A stretch of 64,000 nt of DNA from JAXLVB01 sp046329195 (GCA_046329195.1 JAXLVB010000001.1:1860001-1924000), one strand, 5' to 3'. Counted from the first letter of the stretch, positions 52,265-61,264 are shown. The notes: a model not told the origin generated them from the letters alone. Numbers and translations: made by a program.

Positions 52265-53128
52265 TTAACCTTTTGTATTTTCTTTACTTTTTTGCTTATT
52301 TTTTCTAAAAAAAGAAGGGTTTTCTCCTGTGTATTTCTTAAAAATACGGGTAAAATGGCTTTGGTCAGAGAATCCCGTCAGGTAGGCAATTTCAGTTAAA
52401 GAATGAGAAGAACTCACCAGCAGTTCCATCGCTTTCTCGATTCGGAGCTTGCGGATGTAGTCGCCGTAGCTCAAGTTCTCAAAATATTTAGAAAACTCTC
52501 TGGACAAATAGGTGGGATTAACGTCTAATTCTTTTGAAATATCTTTCAGGCTCAAGGCCAAATTAGTATCTATTTGGTCTTGAATCATGTCTTTTAAGGT
52601 ACTTGCCCAAGCGGGTGTTTTTTTGGAGGGAGTGTTCGTTAGCACCTTTTGAAAAACATTGACCAATACATCTTCAAAGGGATTTTGGAGGTGTTTAACG
52701 GCTTGCAGGTGCTTTGCCCAGCTGTAGAGGGCTTCGTAGATGACCATTCCCTGTGCCAATAGTGCGTGGTCGTCGGTGATATTGTGGGCAAGCCCTGCCG
52801 AAATAGCCCACAAACCTGCGGCTTGTGGAGCAATTTCGTGTCGGTCGGTATCAGCTCCTCGTACAATCACAGCTAGGGTATGAATGGCTGGGTCGTCAAT
52901 GCCATATTTTTCGATAAGGCAATCAAATGTACATTTTTCGCTGTAATGGGTCAACTCCACGTTAGGAACATCGAACGGTATCGCCCCAAATAGTTGGGCT
53001 TTGGTAAGTACGTCATCGAAAGGAACAAAGAAAAATTCTGCCGATGAGTCAATAAATCGTTTGATGAGCCACGGGCAGGCAATACGGTCAATTTTGGGAC
53101 GTTCACGAGTAATCCACTTCATACGCAA
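52265..53128 (-). CDS. ChrB C-terminal domain fused to AraC-type DNA-binding domain
   Basis: A 287-residue regulator. Residues 1-150 match the ChrB chromate-resistance domain: MKWITRERPKIDRIACPWLI, FIDSSAEFFFVP, VELTHYSEKCTFDCLIEKYG, GADTDRHEIAPQAAGLWAI. Residues ~185-280 are an AraC-type double helix-turn-helix (LSLKDISKELDVNPTYLSREFSKYF, YGDYIRKLRIEKAMELL, SLTEIAYLTGFSDQSHFTRIFKKYTG). Classical ChrB activators carry a different N-terminal DNA-binding part, so this is a domain swap. It heads the operon with SOD and ChrA and probably senses chromate directly. Confidence 0.88.
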   Translation of the reverse strand: MRMKWITRERPKIDRIACPWLIKRFIDSSAEFFFVPFDDVLTKAQLFGAIPFDVPNVELTHYSEKCTFDCLIEKYGIDDPAIHTLAVIVRGADTDRHEIAPQAAGLWAISAGLAHNITDDHALLAQGMVIYEALYSWAKHLQAVKHLQNPFEDVLVNVFQKVLTNTPSKKTPAWASTLKDMIQDQIDTNLALSLKDISKELDVNPTYLSREFSKYFENLSYGDYIRKLRIEKAMELLVSSSHSLTEIAYLTGFSDQSHFTRIFKKYTGENPSFFRKNKQKSKENTKG

Positions 53129-53199
53129 GGTTGTTTGTTATTCAAAGCAACCGATTAATCGTATGCCAGTCAAGGAAAACAAGTGCTTTGCTGCCAAAT

Positions 53200-53715
53200 T
53201 TAGAACCCTACCCCAAACTGAAACCCAACCGTGAACGAGGTGGGTTTGTCGTTCCCAAACCGAACAGGGAGCGGAATAGCCACAAAATAGTTGCTGTGTG
53301 CATTCTTTTTGACCACTTTGTTCAAAACGGGCGTAAAACCAAAGCGTCCGGCGGTTTCAAAAGCGGCTCTCGTTACTAAGGTATAGCCATTTTTAAACCG
53401 AAACATGACACCGGGGTGAAACAAAAAATTGTTGACCTTACTAACGCCCCCTTCGGCACGTATGATGGGTACAAACTCAAAGCTAAAGCCAATTTGGTCA
53501 CTTTTGAGGATGTTGATTCCTGTAGGGAAGCCTACGGTATAGCTACTCCCAAAATTGCCTGTGGAGCCGTCGCTGGTGAAGGTCACAAGCGGATGCAAAA
53601 CGCCCATGTAGCCTGCTACTCGTGGGTAGGCAGGAGCAGGAGATGAAGATTGAGCCGAACAGACTAGCGCAGTCACTCCTTGTAACCAGCAGGCCAGCAG
53701 TAGTATTCGAGACAT
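53200..53715 (-). CDS. Small predicted outer-membrane beta-barrel protein
   Basis: A 171-residue exported protein (signal ILLLACWLQGVTALVCSAQ). The mature chain alternates short beta strands rich in Gly and aromatics and ends in FGVGF, typical of outer-membrane barrels. I recognise no named family. It lies 71 bases upstream of the ChrB-AraC gene on the same strand and may be in the same transcript. Confidence 0.7.
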   Translation of the reverse strand: MSRILLLACWLQGVTALVCSAQSSSPAPAYPRVAGYMGVLHPLVTFTSDGSTGNFGSSYTVGFPTGINILKSDQIGFSFEFVPIIRAEGGVSKVNNFLFHPGVMFRFKNGYTLVTRAAFETAGRFGFTPVLNKVVKKNAHSNYFVAIPLPVRFGNDKPTSFTVGFQFGVGF

Positions 53716-53824
53716 ATAGGTAGGTGTTTTGGTGAAACAATAAAAGGCAGAAAAGTCTGCCTTCTATTGCGGTAAGCACTAATAAGTGCTGATTGGATTT
53801 TTTAACGAGCCTATGATGAATACA

Positions 53825-56392
53825 TTAGAAATTGTACCGCAAGGTAGTGCCATACGTGCGAGGGTCACCCAAGATACCAGCGTACTGGCCTGCACTACCT
53901 GGAGCGGCCAACAATTGCTCATAGTAGTTAGTATTGAACAGGTTACGACCCCAAAGGAACACCGTGATGCCATTAGATGCTCTGAAGCCCAAGCGACTGT
54001 TGAACAAGTTATACCCATCAATGTTAAGGTATTGCGAAGGCGATGGACTCGACGAAAACGACGAGCGATAATAGGTATCAGCGTTTAAGAAGTAATTACC
54101 TTTTAGGCCCATGAAGCCTCCTCGTACGGTTACTTCGCCACCAAACGAGCCCGACCATTTAGAAATACCCGGCAGTACCCCGCCCGAAATATCCTTGAAG
54201 GCTTGTTCTCCACCCACTTCTTCGAGGGGGACAGGGGCGTTGGTAAAGGTGATGTACTTGCCATCGGTATAGGCAAGCGCTGTGTTGAGGCTAAAGTGCT
54301 CACTCACCCGAATGTTAGCGTCTAACTCCACGCCTTGTACTCTAACCTTCTCAGCGTTAGCTAAATAACCTCTGTTTACGCCTGGCTCTGGGGTTTGTAC
54401 TTGGGTTTGGTAGTCTTTAATATCCGTATTAAAAATAGTCAGATTTAATGTTGAGTTAGCCGTAGGCTTGGTTTTGATACCAACTTCGTAGTGGGTTACA
54501 AACTCAGGCTTCACTTTGGCCAAATCCAGTAAGATTTGACCACTGGCAGTAGGTAAGCCTCCTACGTTGACACCCACGGGCTTATAACTCAACGAATACG
54601 TAGCAAAAGCATTGATTTTGTTGCTGGCTTTGTACTGAACAGTCAACTGACCCGAAAAATTATCTTCGGTAACCTCTGTATCAAAGGCTTGGTTCGTATA
54701 AATGGCATTTTTTAAGGCTACCAGAGCAGCGTCTGTTGTTTGTAAACCACCGTAGGTTTCACGTTTGTAGTTGACAATCTTCTTGTCGTAGTTGTAACGA
54801 ATACCGGGTAAGATATGAACTCGTTCGGCTACTGCCCAATCTAACTGACCAAACACGGCTAAACCTGTGCTTTGGATGCGGTTGGTGGTGCGGATACCAA
54901 AATTGTCAAACAATCCTGGAGTTTTCCAAAGCGCACTGGTTGAACTTTGTGCAAAGCGCCATTGAGCTGACCCGGCCTCTTCGGTTTGAACTGGGTCTGA
55001 TTTGAGGTCTTGCCAAAGGCCAAAGGCACCAATAACCCCACTCAATTTTGACGAAATTTTACCTGCATAACGCAACTCCTGCGACCATTGCTCATGTACT
55101 GAGTTCCCCGACGAAATGGTGAATACGGGCAATCCGATGTAGTCACGGTCGTTGAGGGGGTCCCATTTCCAATAGCGCCATGCGGTCGTAGAAGTCAAGG
55201 TGCCGTTTCCGATTTTAATATCAGCATTGAGCGATACCCCGCCCAGTTTGTTATTGGCTTTCGATGGAGTGTCTTGATCTACAATACGCTCAAAAGCGCT
55301 GGTGTAGGGTAGTTTGTAGTTGAGGTCTGCAATGATGGCGTTAAACTGACGATATGCTGCCCGTTTGGTTGGTACCACCCCAGCTACAGGCCAACCGTAG
55401 CCGCTTGGTTTTTGGTCGCTCAGGTCACCAATCAAGGTGATTTTGGCGTTATCGCTGAGGGTATAAAGCAACTGTGCACGCACCCCGATGTTATTGATGT
55501 CGTTGATGTACAACTGTGTACGAGTATTGTAAATGGTACCATCTCGCTGTGTGCCCGAAAACGACACTCTTGCTGCTAATTTTTTGCTCAAAGGGCCTGT
55601 TACCGAAGCTTTGGCCTGAATGTAGCCATAATTACCATAGCTCAATTCAAAGCTTGCACCTGGGTCAAAGCTAGCACTACGAGTCGTGATGTTAAAGGCT
55701 CCCGACGTGGTGTTTTTGCCATAAAGCGTTCCTTGTGGACCTCTGAGTACCTCAACTCGTTCAATATCAATAAAGTCAAGGGCTGTGGCGGCAGGGCGAG
55801 CATAATATACGCCGTCCACGTAGAAACCAACACCCGGGTCAATACCGTCGTTGGTGAGGCCGTAGGTAGAGCCTAAGCCACGGATGTTTAGCGTGGTATT
55901 TCGGGCATTAGAGGCGTACAATTGTACGGTAGGGATTAATTCTTTCAGACGATTTACATTGAAGGCTCCGGCGTCTTCAGCTGTAACCCCTCTGATGACC
56001 GAAATCGGAATCGGAATATCTTGCGCCGATTCTTGCCGACGGCGTGAGGTAATCACAACATCTGATAACTGATTGGTATTTTCGTCTAGCTTGATTTCGA
56101 CTTTGCTATCGTTGATAACGAGTTCTTTTTTGAAATAACCTACATACGACACAACCACTGTAAACGGAAGTTTTTGACCTGTAATCAAGTAAAACTCGCC
56201 GTTGACATCGGTGGTAGAGCCATTGGTAGTTCCTTTGATAGAGACAGTGGCACCGATAAGTTTGTCACCACTGCGAGCATCCACTACTGTACCTGATACC
56301 GTGGCATTGATGGTCGGTTTGTTTTGGGCAGATCCAAAAAGAGGAAGCAGGGCTACTATGGATAAAAACGCTAATTTTAAAATTGTTTTCAT
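53825..56392 (-). CDS. TonB-dependent outer-membrane receptor
   Basis: An 855-residue receptor without a SusD partner. It has a signal peptide, a carboxypeptidase-D-like domain (VSGTVVDARSGDKLIGATVSIKGTTNG), a plug (SVIRGVTAEDAGAFNVNRLKELIPTVQ, IERVEVLRGPQGTLYGKNTTSGAFNITTR) and a barrel ending YGTTLRYNF. By plug motifs it is of the siderophore/vitamin-like type rather than SusC. I count no Cys and one internal Met. A TCTAC-N7-ATAGG palindrome overlaps its promoter, the same motif as the sulfur region, so it may import an organosulfur compound. Confidence 0.92.
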   Translation of the reverse strand: MKTILKLAFLSIVALLPLFGSAQNKPTINATVSGTVVDARSGDKLIGATVSIKGTTNGSTTDVNGEFYLITGQKLPFTVVVSYVGYFKKELVINDSKVEIKLDENTNQLSDVVITSRRRQESAQDIPIPISVIRGVTAEDAGAFNVNRLKELIPTVQLYASNARNTTLNIRGLGSTYGLTNDGIDPGVGFYVDGVYYARPAATALDFIDIERVEVLRGPQGTLYGKNTTSGAFNITTRSASFDPGASFELSYGNYGYIQAKASVTGPLSKKLAARVSFSGTQRDGTIYNTRTQLYINDINNIGVRAQLLYTLSDNAKITLIGDLSDQKPSGYGWPVAGVVPTKRAAYRQFNAIIADLNYKLPYTSAFERIVDQDTPSKANNKLGGVSLNADIKIGNGTLTSTTAWRYWKWDPLNDRDYIGLPVFTISSGNSVHEQWSQELRYAGKISSKLSGVIGAFGLWQDLKSDPVQTEEAGSAQWRFAQSSTSALWKTPGLFDNFGIRTTNRIQSTGLAVFGQLDWAVAERVHILPGIRYNYDKKIVNYKRETYGGLQTTDAALVALKNAIYTNQAFDTEVTEDNFSGQLTVQYKASNKINAFATYSLSYKPVGVNVGGLPTASGQILLDLAKVKPEFVTHYEVGIKTKPTANSTLNLTIFNTDIKDYQTQVQTPEPGVNRGYLANAEKVRVQGVELDANIRVSEHFSLNTALAYTDGKYITFTNAPVPLEEVGGEQAFKDISGGVLPGISKWSGSFGGEVTVRGGFMGLKGNYFLNADTYYRSSFSSSPSPSQYLNIDGYNLFNSRLGFRASNGITVFLWGRNLFNTNYYEQLLAAPGSAGQYAGILGDPRTYGTTLRYNF

Positions 56393-56504
56393 ACGTTATG
56401 GTGTGATTGAAACAAGAAGCAGGCGTGTTGCAATGCTGCTTGGTTTGTGGTGGTACAGTTTGATATTGAGTTAGGTGTTTAACGATTTTTTTGTAAAGCT
56501 GGCG

Positions 56505-56545
56505 CAAAGGTATATATAACCCATATAATCTACCAAATTTATAGG
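56505..56545 (-). promoter_or_regulatory. Promoter with palindromic operator for the TonB receptor (site 4)
   Basis: On the minus strand a TTTG (56534-56537), 21 bases, and TACCTTTG (56505-56512) form a promoter. The TTTG lies within the palindrome TCTAC-CAAATTT-ATAGG (56529-56545), which matches the sulfur-region operators with two changed bases. The remainder of the gap up to 56874 is AT-rich and shows nothing else. Confidence 0.6.
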
Positions 56546-56874
56546 ATAATATTTTTTGTATTTTCAGATGATTGAAATAATTGCGTTGTGTGTTAATTGG
56601 CTGAGTTCTTGAAAGAATTTTGGTAATGACTTGATTAAACGTTAAATTTGATTTAAGTACATTTTCAGTGACAATTTATAGCTATTTTAAATAGTATTTT
56701 TTAGGCAAATCATTGATTGTCAAAATTTTACAATTAACACACAGTAGTTGGCTGATATTGATTAGGCGCTTTCGTAGTTTGCTACATTATTATTCTTGAA
56801 TCTTTTCAGACTTTTTTAAAATAGCGGCTACGCTGCCTCAAAACTTTTTCTTTAGTCCTAAAACCCCTATCAAA

Positions 56875-57409
56875 ATGAAAAATCATAATTTGCCTTACTG
56901 TTTATCGGGCTACTTTCTGAAAAACTGATGGCCCAAACGCCTAGTATAGAAGCGCAAATTCAAGAAGCGACCCGAAGAAAACAGAGCTAATGCCAAAGTA
57001 CTTGGCTATAATGCAGATGGAGAGCTGGTGGTTTTGCAAAAAGGTGGCAATGGCTTTGTTTGCCTAGCCGACAATTCAACCCAAAAAGGATTTAGTGTAT
57101 CTTGCTTTACTGCTGGTACTTTTTATGATACGAGAGAGAGGGCTTCAAAAGCAAAATAAAATCTAAAAAGAAATATTTGATATCAGAGAACAAGAGGTCA
57201 AAAGTGGCAAATTAAAAATGCCTAAAAACCCTGCTACTCTTCATATTTTGAGTGACGAGAGCCTCGAAAAAGCCAATTATCGTTATGTTGTTTACATTCC
57301 GTTGGCTACGGCCGAATCCACGGGGGAGGTTGTATTGGGCGTTCTATAGATTATGGACTCCAGCATACATCGTGCGCACATCCTGATTAGCCTACCGGCC
57401 AAAAAGTAA
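56875..57409 (+). pseudogene. Decayed gene of a secreted conserved hypothetical protein
   Basis: No single frame is open, but joined frames read a coherent protein: MAQTPSIEAQIQEA, then NRANAKVLGYNADGELVVLQKGG, CLADNSTQKGFSVSCF, IFDIREQEVKSGKLKMPKNP, LHILSDESLEKANYRYVVYIPLATAES, and a final stretch HRAHILISLPAKK-stop. At least three frameshifts are needed. I recall the pattern as a conserved exported protein of unknown function in Bacteroidota and Acidobacteria, but cannot name it. It is a remnant upstream of the patatin gene. Confidence 0.7.
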
Positions 57410-57460
57410 GTGCTTTTAATATCCTGTTCCTTTTCTTGATTGTTCAATCTAAACTAAAAA

Positions 57461-58471
57461 ATGATGAATCAACGCTTATTAGTTATTTCGGGAGGAGGCT
57501 CACGGGGAGCCTGGGGTGGCGGTGTGGCAGAATCTTTGTTTGACGAAGGCAAAACCTACACCAAAGCCATTGGCACCAGCACGGGGAGTTTGATGGGGGT
57601 ATTGGTCTTATTAAAAGCCTTTGACAGACTAAAAAAAGGCTATACTACCGTCACCCAAAAAGATATTTTCAATGTAAATCCATTTGTTACTTCTGGCCCC
57701 AAAAAAGGCCAAATTCGTGTATTAAATGCCATTTGGCGGGTTTTATTCTATCATACTTTGGGCGAAACACTACCCTTGCGTGAACGCATCAAATCATTTG
57801 TTACCAAAACCGATTATGAGCAAATACGAGCCAACAAACAAGAGTTTTTGGCTACGGTAACCAACATGACCAACTTCCAAGTAGCCTATCAGTCCACCGA
57901 TGACTATAGCTACGAAGAAATGGTTGATTGGATATGGGCTTCGGCTAATGAGCCATTTGTAATGTCTGAGTTTTTCACAACAGATAAAAATGGCCTTAAA
58001 AACTACTGGGTAGATGGTGGCTTGCGGCAAATTATTCCTGTACAAAAAGGAATTGAGATAGCGCTTAATCACGGCATAAACAACATTGATGTGATTGTGC
58101 ATAGCACCGAAAACCCACCCGAGTTTGACTCGGAGTGGCAGTCAACGGGTGTGTTGCAAAGTTTGTTAAGAACCATTAAAATCATGACTCGCTCCATCAG
58201 AGAAAGCAACATTGAGGTTGGCATCTTGTTAGAGAAATTGGCCAATATGGAGCGAGATGATGCCATCAAAAAAGGTGACAGCGCCGAGGGGTTGCCTTTT
58301 ATACTGAATATCTATTACATGAAAACAGACGACTATAAAGACACCTATAATAACCTGATTTTTGAAGAAGATACCATGCTTAGGCTGTGGGAACATGGCA
58401 AAAACAAGCATTATGAAGTACGAACATACCAGCTTTCGGAGTCGAGTCTGAGAAAAATAGCTCAGTTTTGA
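57461..58471 (+). CDS. Patatin-like phospholipase
   Basis: A 336-residue cytoplasmic-type lipid acyl hydrolase. The oxyanion-hole glycines (ISGGGSRGAWGGG) are at residues 9-20, the nucleophile Ser in GTSTGSLMG near residue 41, and the catalytic Asp in WVDGGLRQIIPV near residue 187, so the Ser-Asp dyad is complete. The C-terminal ~110 residues are a helical extension. No signal peptide is seen. It follows a decayed gene and converges with the RraA-like gene. Confidence 0.9.
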   Translation: MMNQRLLVISGGGSRGAWGGGVAESLFDEGKTYTKAIGTSTGSLMGVLVLLKAFDRLKKGYTTVTQKDIFNVNPFVTSGPKKGQIRVLNAIWRVLFYHTLGETLPLRERIKSFVTKTDYEQIRANKQEFLATVTNMTNFQVAYQSTDDYSYEEMVDWIWASANEPFVMSEFFTTDKNGLKNYWVDGGLRQIIPVQKGIEIALNHGINNIDVIVHSTENPPEFDSEWQSTGVLQSLLRTIKIMTRSIRESNIEVGILLEKLANMERDDAIKKGDSAEGLPFILNIYYMKTDDYKDTYNNLIFEEDTMLRLWEHGKNKHYEVRTYQLSESSLRKIAQF

Positions 58472-58496
58472 TTGATTGTTGTAAAAACCAAAAAAC

Positions 58497-58523
58497 AAGC
58501 GCATTACACCACGTAATGCGCTT
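58497..58523 (-). terminator. Terminator of the RraA-like gene
   Basis: An 11-bp perfect stem AAGCGCATTAC/GTAATGCGCTT with a 5-base loop. On the minus strand GTTTTTTGG follows, giving a good rho-independent terminator. It also ends the convergent patatin transcript, less strongly. Confidence 0.85.
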
Positions 58524-58542
58524 ACTTTCTGTGTCTTATTAT

Positions 58543-59457
58543 TTACTCCTTACTCAAAAATTTCTCCAAATCCGCTGACGACATGAACACTCGGTCGGGG
58601 TGGTCTTTGCACCATTGACGGAAGGCGGTTTTAATATTATCCGTCCATTTGCTGTCAATTTCGCCGGGAGTGAATTTGCCCTCACGCAGCATTTGGTGAC
58701 CAAAACCATCTTGCAAGGCAATAAATTCGGCGGTGGTGATTACTTTTTCGGCCAAGTGTGCAGGGATAAAAATAACACCCTCTTTTTTGGCCAACACCAA
58801 GTCGCCGGGCAGTACCGACGACCTGCCAATACGAATCGGGCAGTTGATACACGTCATGGTCATGTCTTTGATGGCCGAGGGGTCAAAGCCACGCACCCAA
58901 GCGTTGAAGCCTTTGATTTCTTCGAGCCCCTCCAAATCACGCACACCCGCATCGAACACCACGCCGTTTTTAGACTTGGCGTAAATGGAATTGCCCAAGT
59001 TGTCGCCAATGAGCGTACCGTCAATGATTTTACCATAGCCATCGGCTACATATACATCACCTTCTTTCAATACCTCAATTGGCCACGAGTTGGTGTTGCC
59101 TTTGCGGCCTTCTTCCTTGCCTTTGGCCTTGATGGGGTTTTCCATATCGGGGCGGGCAGGCATGTACTGCGCCGTCACCACTCGCCCTGCTAGTGGTTCG
59201 TCGGGGCGAATCATCTGCCATCCGGCTTCAAACTGATTGAAGTATCCTTGGCCACGCATCACACCCCAAGCTTCTTCAATTGAGATGTTTTTGAGGCGTT
59301 TGACCAAGTCGTCCGATACCTTGGGGCGACCATCGGGGAATCGCTCCCCTTTCCATTCTTGCGAGTAGAACTGTATCATTTCTTTGGAGGCTTGTACCTG
59401 TGCTTGGGCACTAAGTACGGCGCTGCCGAATACAAGGGCTAAGAAGATTTTTTTCAT
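58543..59457 (-). CDS. Exported RraA/HMG-aldolase-fold protein
   Basis: A 304-residue protein. A signal peptide (KKIFLALVFGSAVLSAQAQ) is followed by an RraA-like domain at residues ~60-260: GRVVTAQYMPARPDME, DVYVADGYGKIIDGTLIGDNL, KNGVVFDAGVRDLEGLEEIKGF, and PGDLVLAKKEGVIFIPAHLAEKV, which contain the Gly/Arg/Asp metal and substrate positions of the 4-hydroxy-4-methyl-2-oxoglutarate aldolase fold. Typical RraA is cytoplasmic and about 160 residues, so this is a longer, exported relative. It is divergent from an enolase-superfamily gene that also has an export signal, suggesting a shared periplasmic pathway. Confidence 0.83.
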   Translation of the reverse strand: MKKIFLALVFGSAVLSAQAQVQASKEMIQFYSQEWKGERFPDGRPKVSDDLVKRLKNISIEEAWGVMRGQGYFNQFEAGWQMIRPDEPLAGRVVTAQYMPARPDMENPIKAKGKEEGRKGNTNSWPIEVLKEGDVYVADGYGKIIDGTLIGDNLGNSIYAKSKNGVVFDAGVRDLEGLEEIKGFNAWVRGFDPSAIKDMTMTCINCPIRIGRSSVLPGDLVLAKKEGVIFIPAHLAEKVITTAEFIALQDGFGHQMLREGKFTPGEIDSKWTDNIKTAFRQWCKDHPDRVFMSSADLEKFLSKE

Positions 59458-59791
59458 TGTTTGACTGGTTGAGGTTTACTGACCTGTGGGGGTCGTTTGT
59501 GTTATACGAAAACAAATTAGAAAACAGACTGAAAATGACTAATAAATAGCTGTAAATCAGGGTGCTCTACAAGTAGAAGTCGAAAATCCGAAATCATTTT
59601 GGTAGCAGAGTCATCCAAAAATACGGTCTTTATGCAGACGATGGTAGCATTTTGAGGGGGAGAATCCTACAAGGCAGGACAAAATGCCCTCGTAGTCCGA
59701 AATTTTGTGAGTAATTTTCGATTGAAATCAGGGCTGAGGTCCCAAACAAGAATCATTCAATCGCTATCAATAGCTCTAAACAGTACAAACT
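59458..59791. other. Divergent intergenic region, no element recognised
   Basis: A 334-base gap between the divergent RraA-like and enolase-superfamily genes. It must hold both promoters. I could not place convincing boxes and found no palindrome of the sulfur type, repeat or RNA gene. Confidence 0.45.
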
Positions 59792-61246
59792 ATGAACAAA
59801 ATCTTAGAACGACTCAAGCTCAAGCCTGCTCCACAAAGCAGCCCACAAGACGACAAAAGTAGCAATCGTCGTGATTTTATCAAGAACACGGCCTTGGGCG
59901 GGCTGTCGATGGGCTTGATGTTCGACGGCAAAACAGAGCAAGAAATGGAGTACATCACGCAAAAAGTAAAGCGTGATTCTAAGCCGTCAGAACTCAAAAT
60001 TACCGATATGCGGCTTTGTACATTAGTAGGAGTGCCGTTTACCAGTCCGATTATCCGTATTGATACCAACCAAGGTTTGGTCGGTTGGGGCGAAGTACGA
60101 GACGGTGCCAGCCCTAAATACGCCTTGATGCTGAAGAGCCGATTGCTGGGCGAGAACCCTTGCAACGTCGAAAAGTTGTTCAAAAAAATCAAACCTTTTG
60201 GTAATCACGGGCGTGCGGCTGGGGGTGTTTGCGGTGTCGAAATGGCCCTGTGGGATTTGGCTGGAAAAGCCTACAACGTACCAGCGTACCAACTGTTAGG
60301 TGGCAAATACCGTGACGAAATCCGCCTCTACGCCGACACACCAGAGGTAGATGACCCCAAAGCGTTTGCCAAAAAAATGAAGGCCGAGCGTATTGATAAA
60401 GGCTATACGTTCTTGAAAATGGACTTCGGGATTCAGCTATTGGCCGATATACCGGGTGCCTTGGTAGGGGCGGGGGTTTGGGACATCAAGCGGCAGTTTG
60501 ATGCCAATGCTCGCAAAAAGGTAGGTAGCTATGCCATGACCAAGCACCCTTTTACCCGGGTACAAGTTACAGACAAAGGCTTGGAAATTTTGGCTAACTA
60601 CGTGGGCCAAGTGCGTGAGGCCATTGGTTATGATGTACCGCTATCGGCTGACCACTTTGGGCATTTTGATGTAAACACGGCCATTCGTTTGGGCAAATCC
60701 GTCGAAAAATACCAGTTGGCATGGCTTGAAGACATGGTTCCGTGGTTTTACACCGACCAGTGGCGGCAAATCACCGAGGCCATCGAAACCCCTACGCTGA
60801 CGGGCGAAGACATTTATCTGAAAGAAGAATTTATCAAGTTGATAGATGCTCGTGCGGTGGACATGATTCACCCCGACTTGGCTTCGTCGGGTGGGTTGTT
60901 GGAGACGAAGAAAATTGGCGATTATGCCGAGGCCAACGGGGTAGCCATGGCCATGCACTTTGCTGGCTCGCCGATTTCGATGATGGCCAACGTCCACTGC
61001 GCTGCCGCCACCGAAAACTTTGTGGCCTTAGAGCACCACGGCGTGGACGTGCCGTTCTGGGAAGATTTGGTAACGGGCATGAAACCCATCGTGCAGAATG
61101 GCTTTGTGAAAGTGCCAGACAAACCCGGCTTGGGCGTGGAATTGAACGAAGAAGTAGCCAAACAGCACCTCAAGAAAGACTCGACCTACTTTATCCCAAC
61201 CCCCGAATGGAACAACTCCGAATCGTGGGATCGGGATTGGAGCTAG
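59792..61246 (+). CDS. Mandelate racemase/muconate-lactonizing (enolase superfamily) enzyme with Tat-type leader
   Basis: A 484-residue enzyme. A twin-arginine motif (NRRDFIKNTALGG) at residues ~26-38 suggests export. The capping domain (PIIRIDTNQGLVGWGEVRDG) and barrel follow; metal ligands are the Asp of LSADHFGHFD, the Glu of LAWLEDM and the Glu of TGEDIY, with FLKMDFG supplying the catalytic Lys and AMHFAGSPISMMANVHCAA the His loop, as in the mandelate-racemase/sugar-acid dehydratase subgroup. Substrate specificity cannot be read. It is divergent from the RraA-like gene and closed by a strong terminator. Confidence 0.9.
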   Translation: MNKILERLKLKPAPQSSPQDDKSSNRRDFIKNTALGGLSMGLMFDGKTEQEMEYITQKVKRDSKPSELKITDMRLCTLVGVPFTSPIIRIDTNQGLVGWGEVRDGASPKYALMLKSRLLGENPCNVEKLFKKIKPFGNHGRAAGGVCGVEMALWDLAGKAYNVPAYQLLGGKYRDEIRLYADTPEVDDPKAFAKKMKAERIDKGYTFLKMDFGIQLLADIPGALVGAGVWDIKRQFDANARKKVGSYAMTKHPFTRVQVTDKGLEILANYVGQVREAIGYDVPLSADHFGHFDVNTAIRLGKSVEKYQLAWLEDMVPWFYTDQWRQITEAIETPTLTGEDIYLKEEFIKLIDARAVDMIHPDLASSGGLLETKKIGDYAEANGVAMAMHFAGSPISMMANVHCAAATENFVALEHHGVDVPFWEDLVTGMKPIVQNGFVKVPDKPGLGVELNEEVAKQHLKKDSTYFIPTPEWNNSESWDRDWS

Positions 61247-61264
61247 TGTTGCCTTGCTCAACAT

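Noticed and set aside
56265..56507. A Cys-containing leader peptide before the TonB receptor
   Set aside because: The only frame there has scattered Cys codons, no run of them and overlaps the receptor start, so it lacks support.
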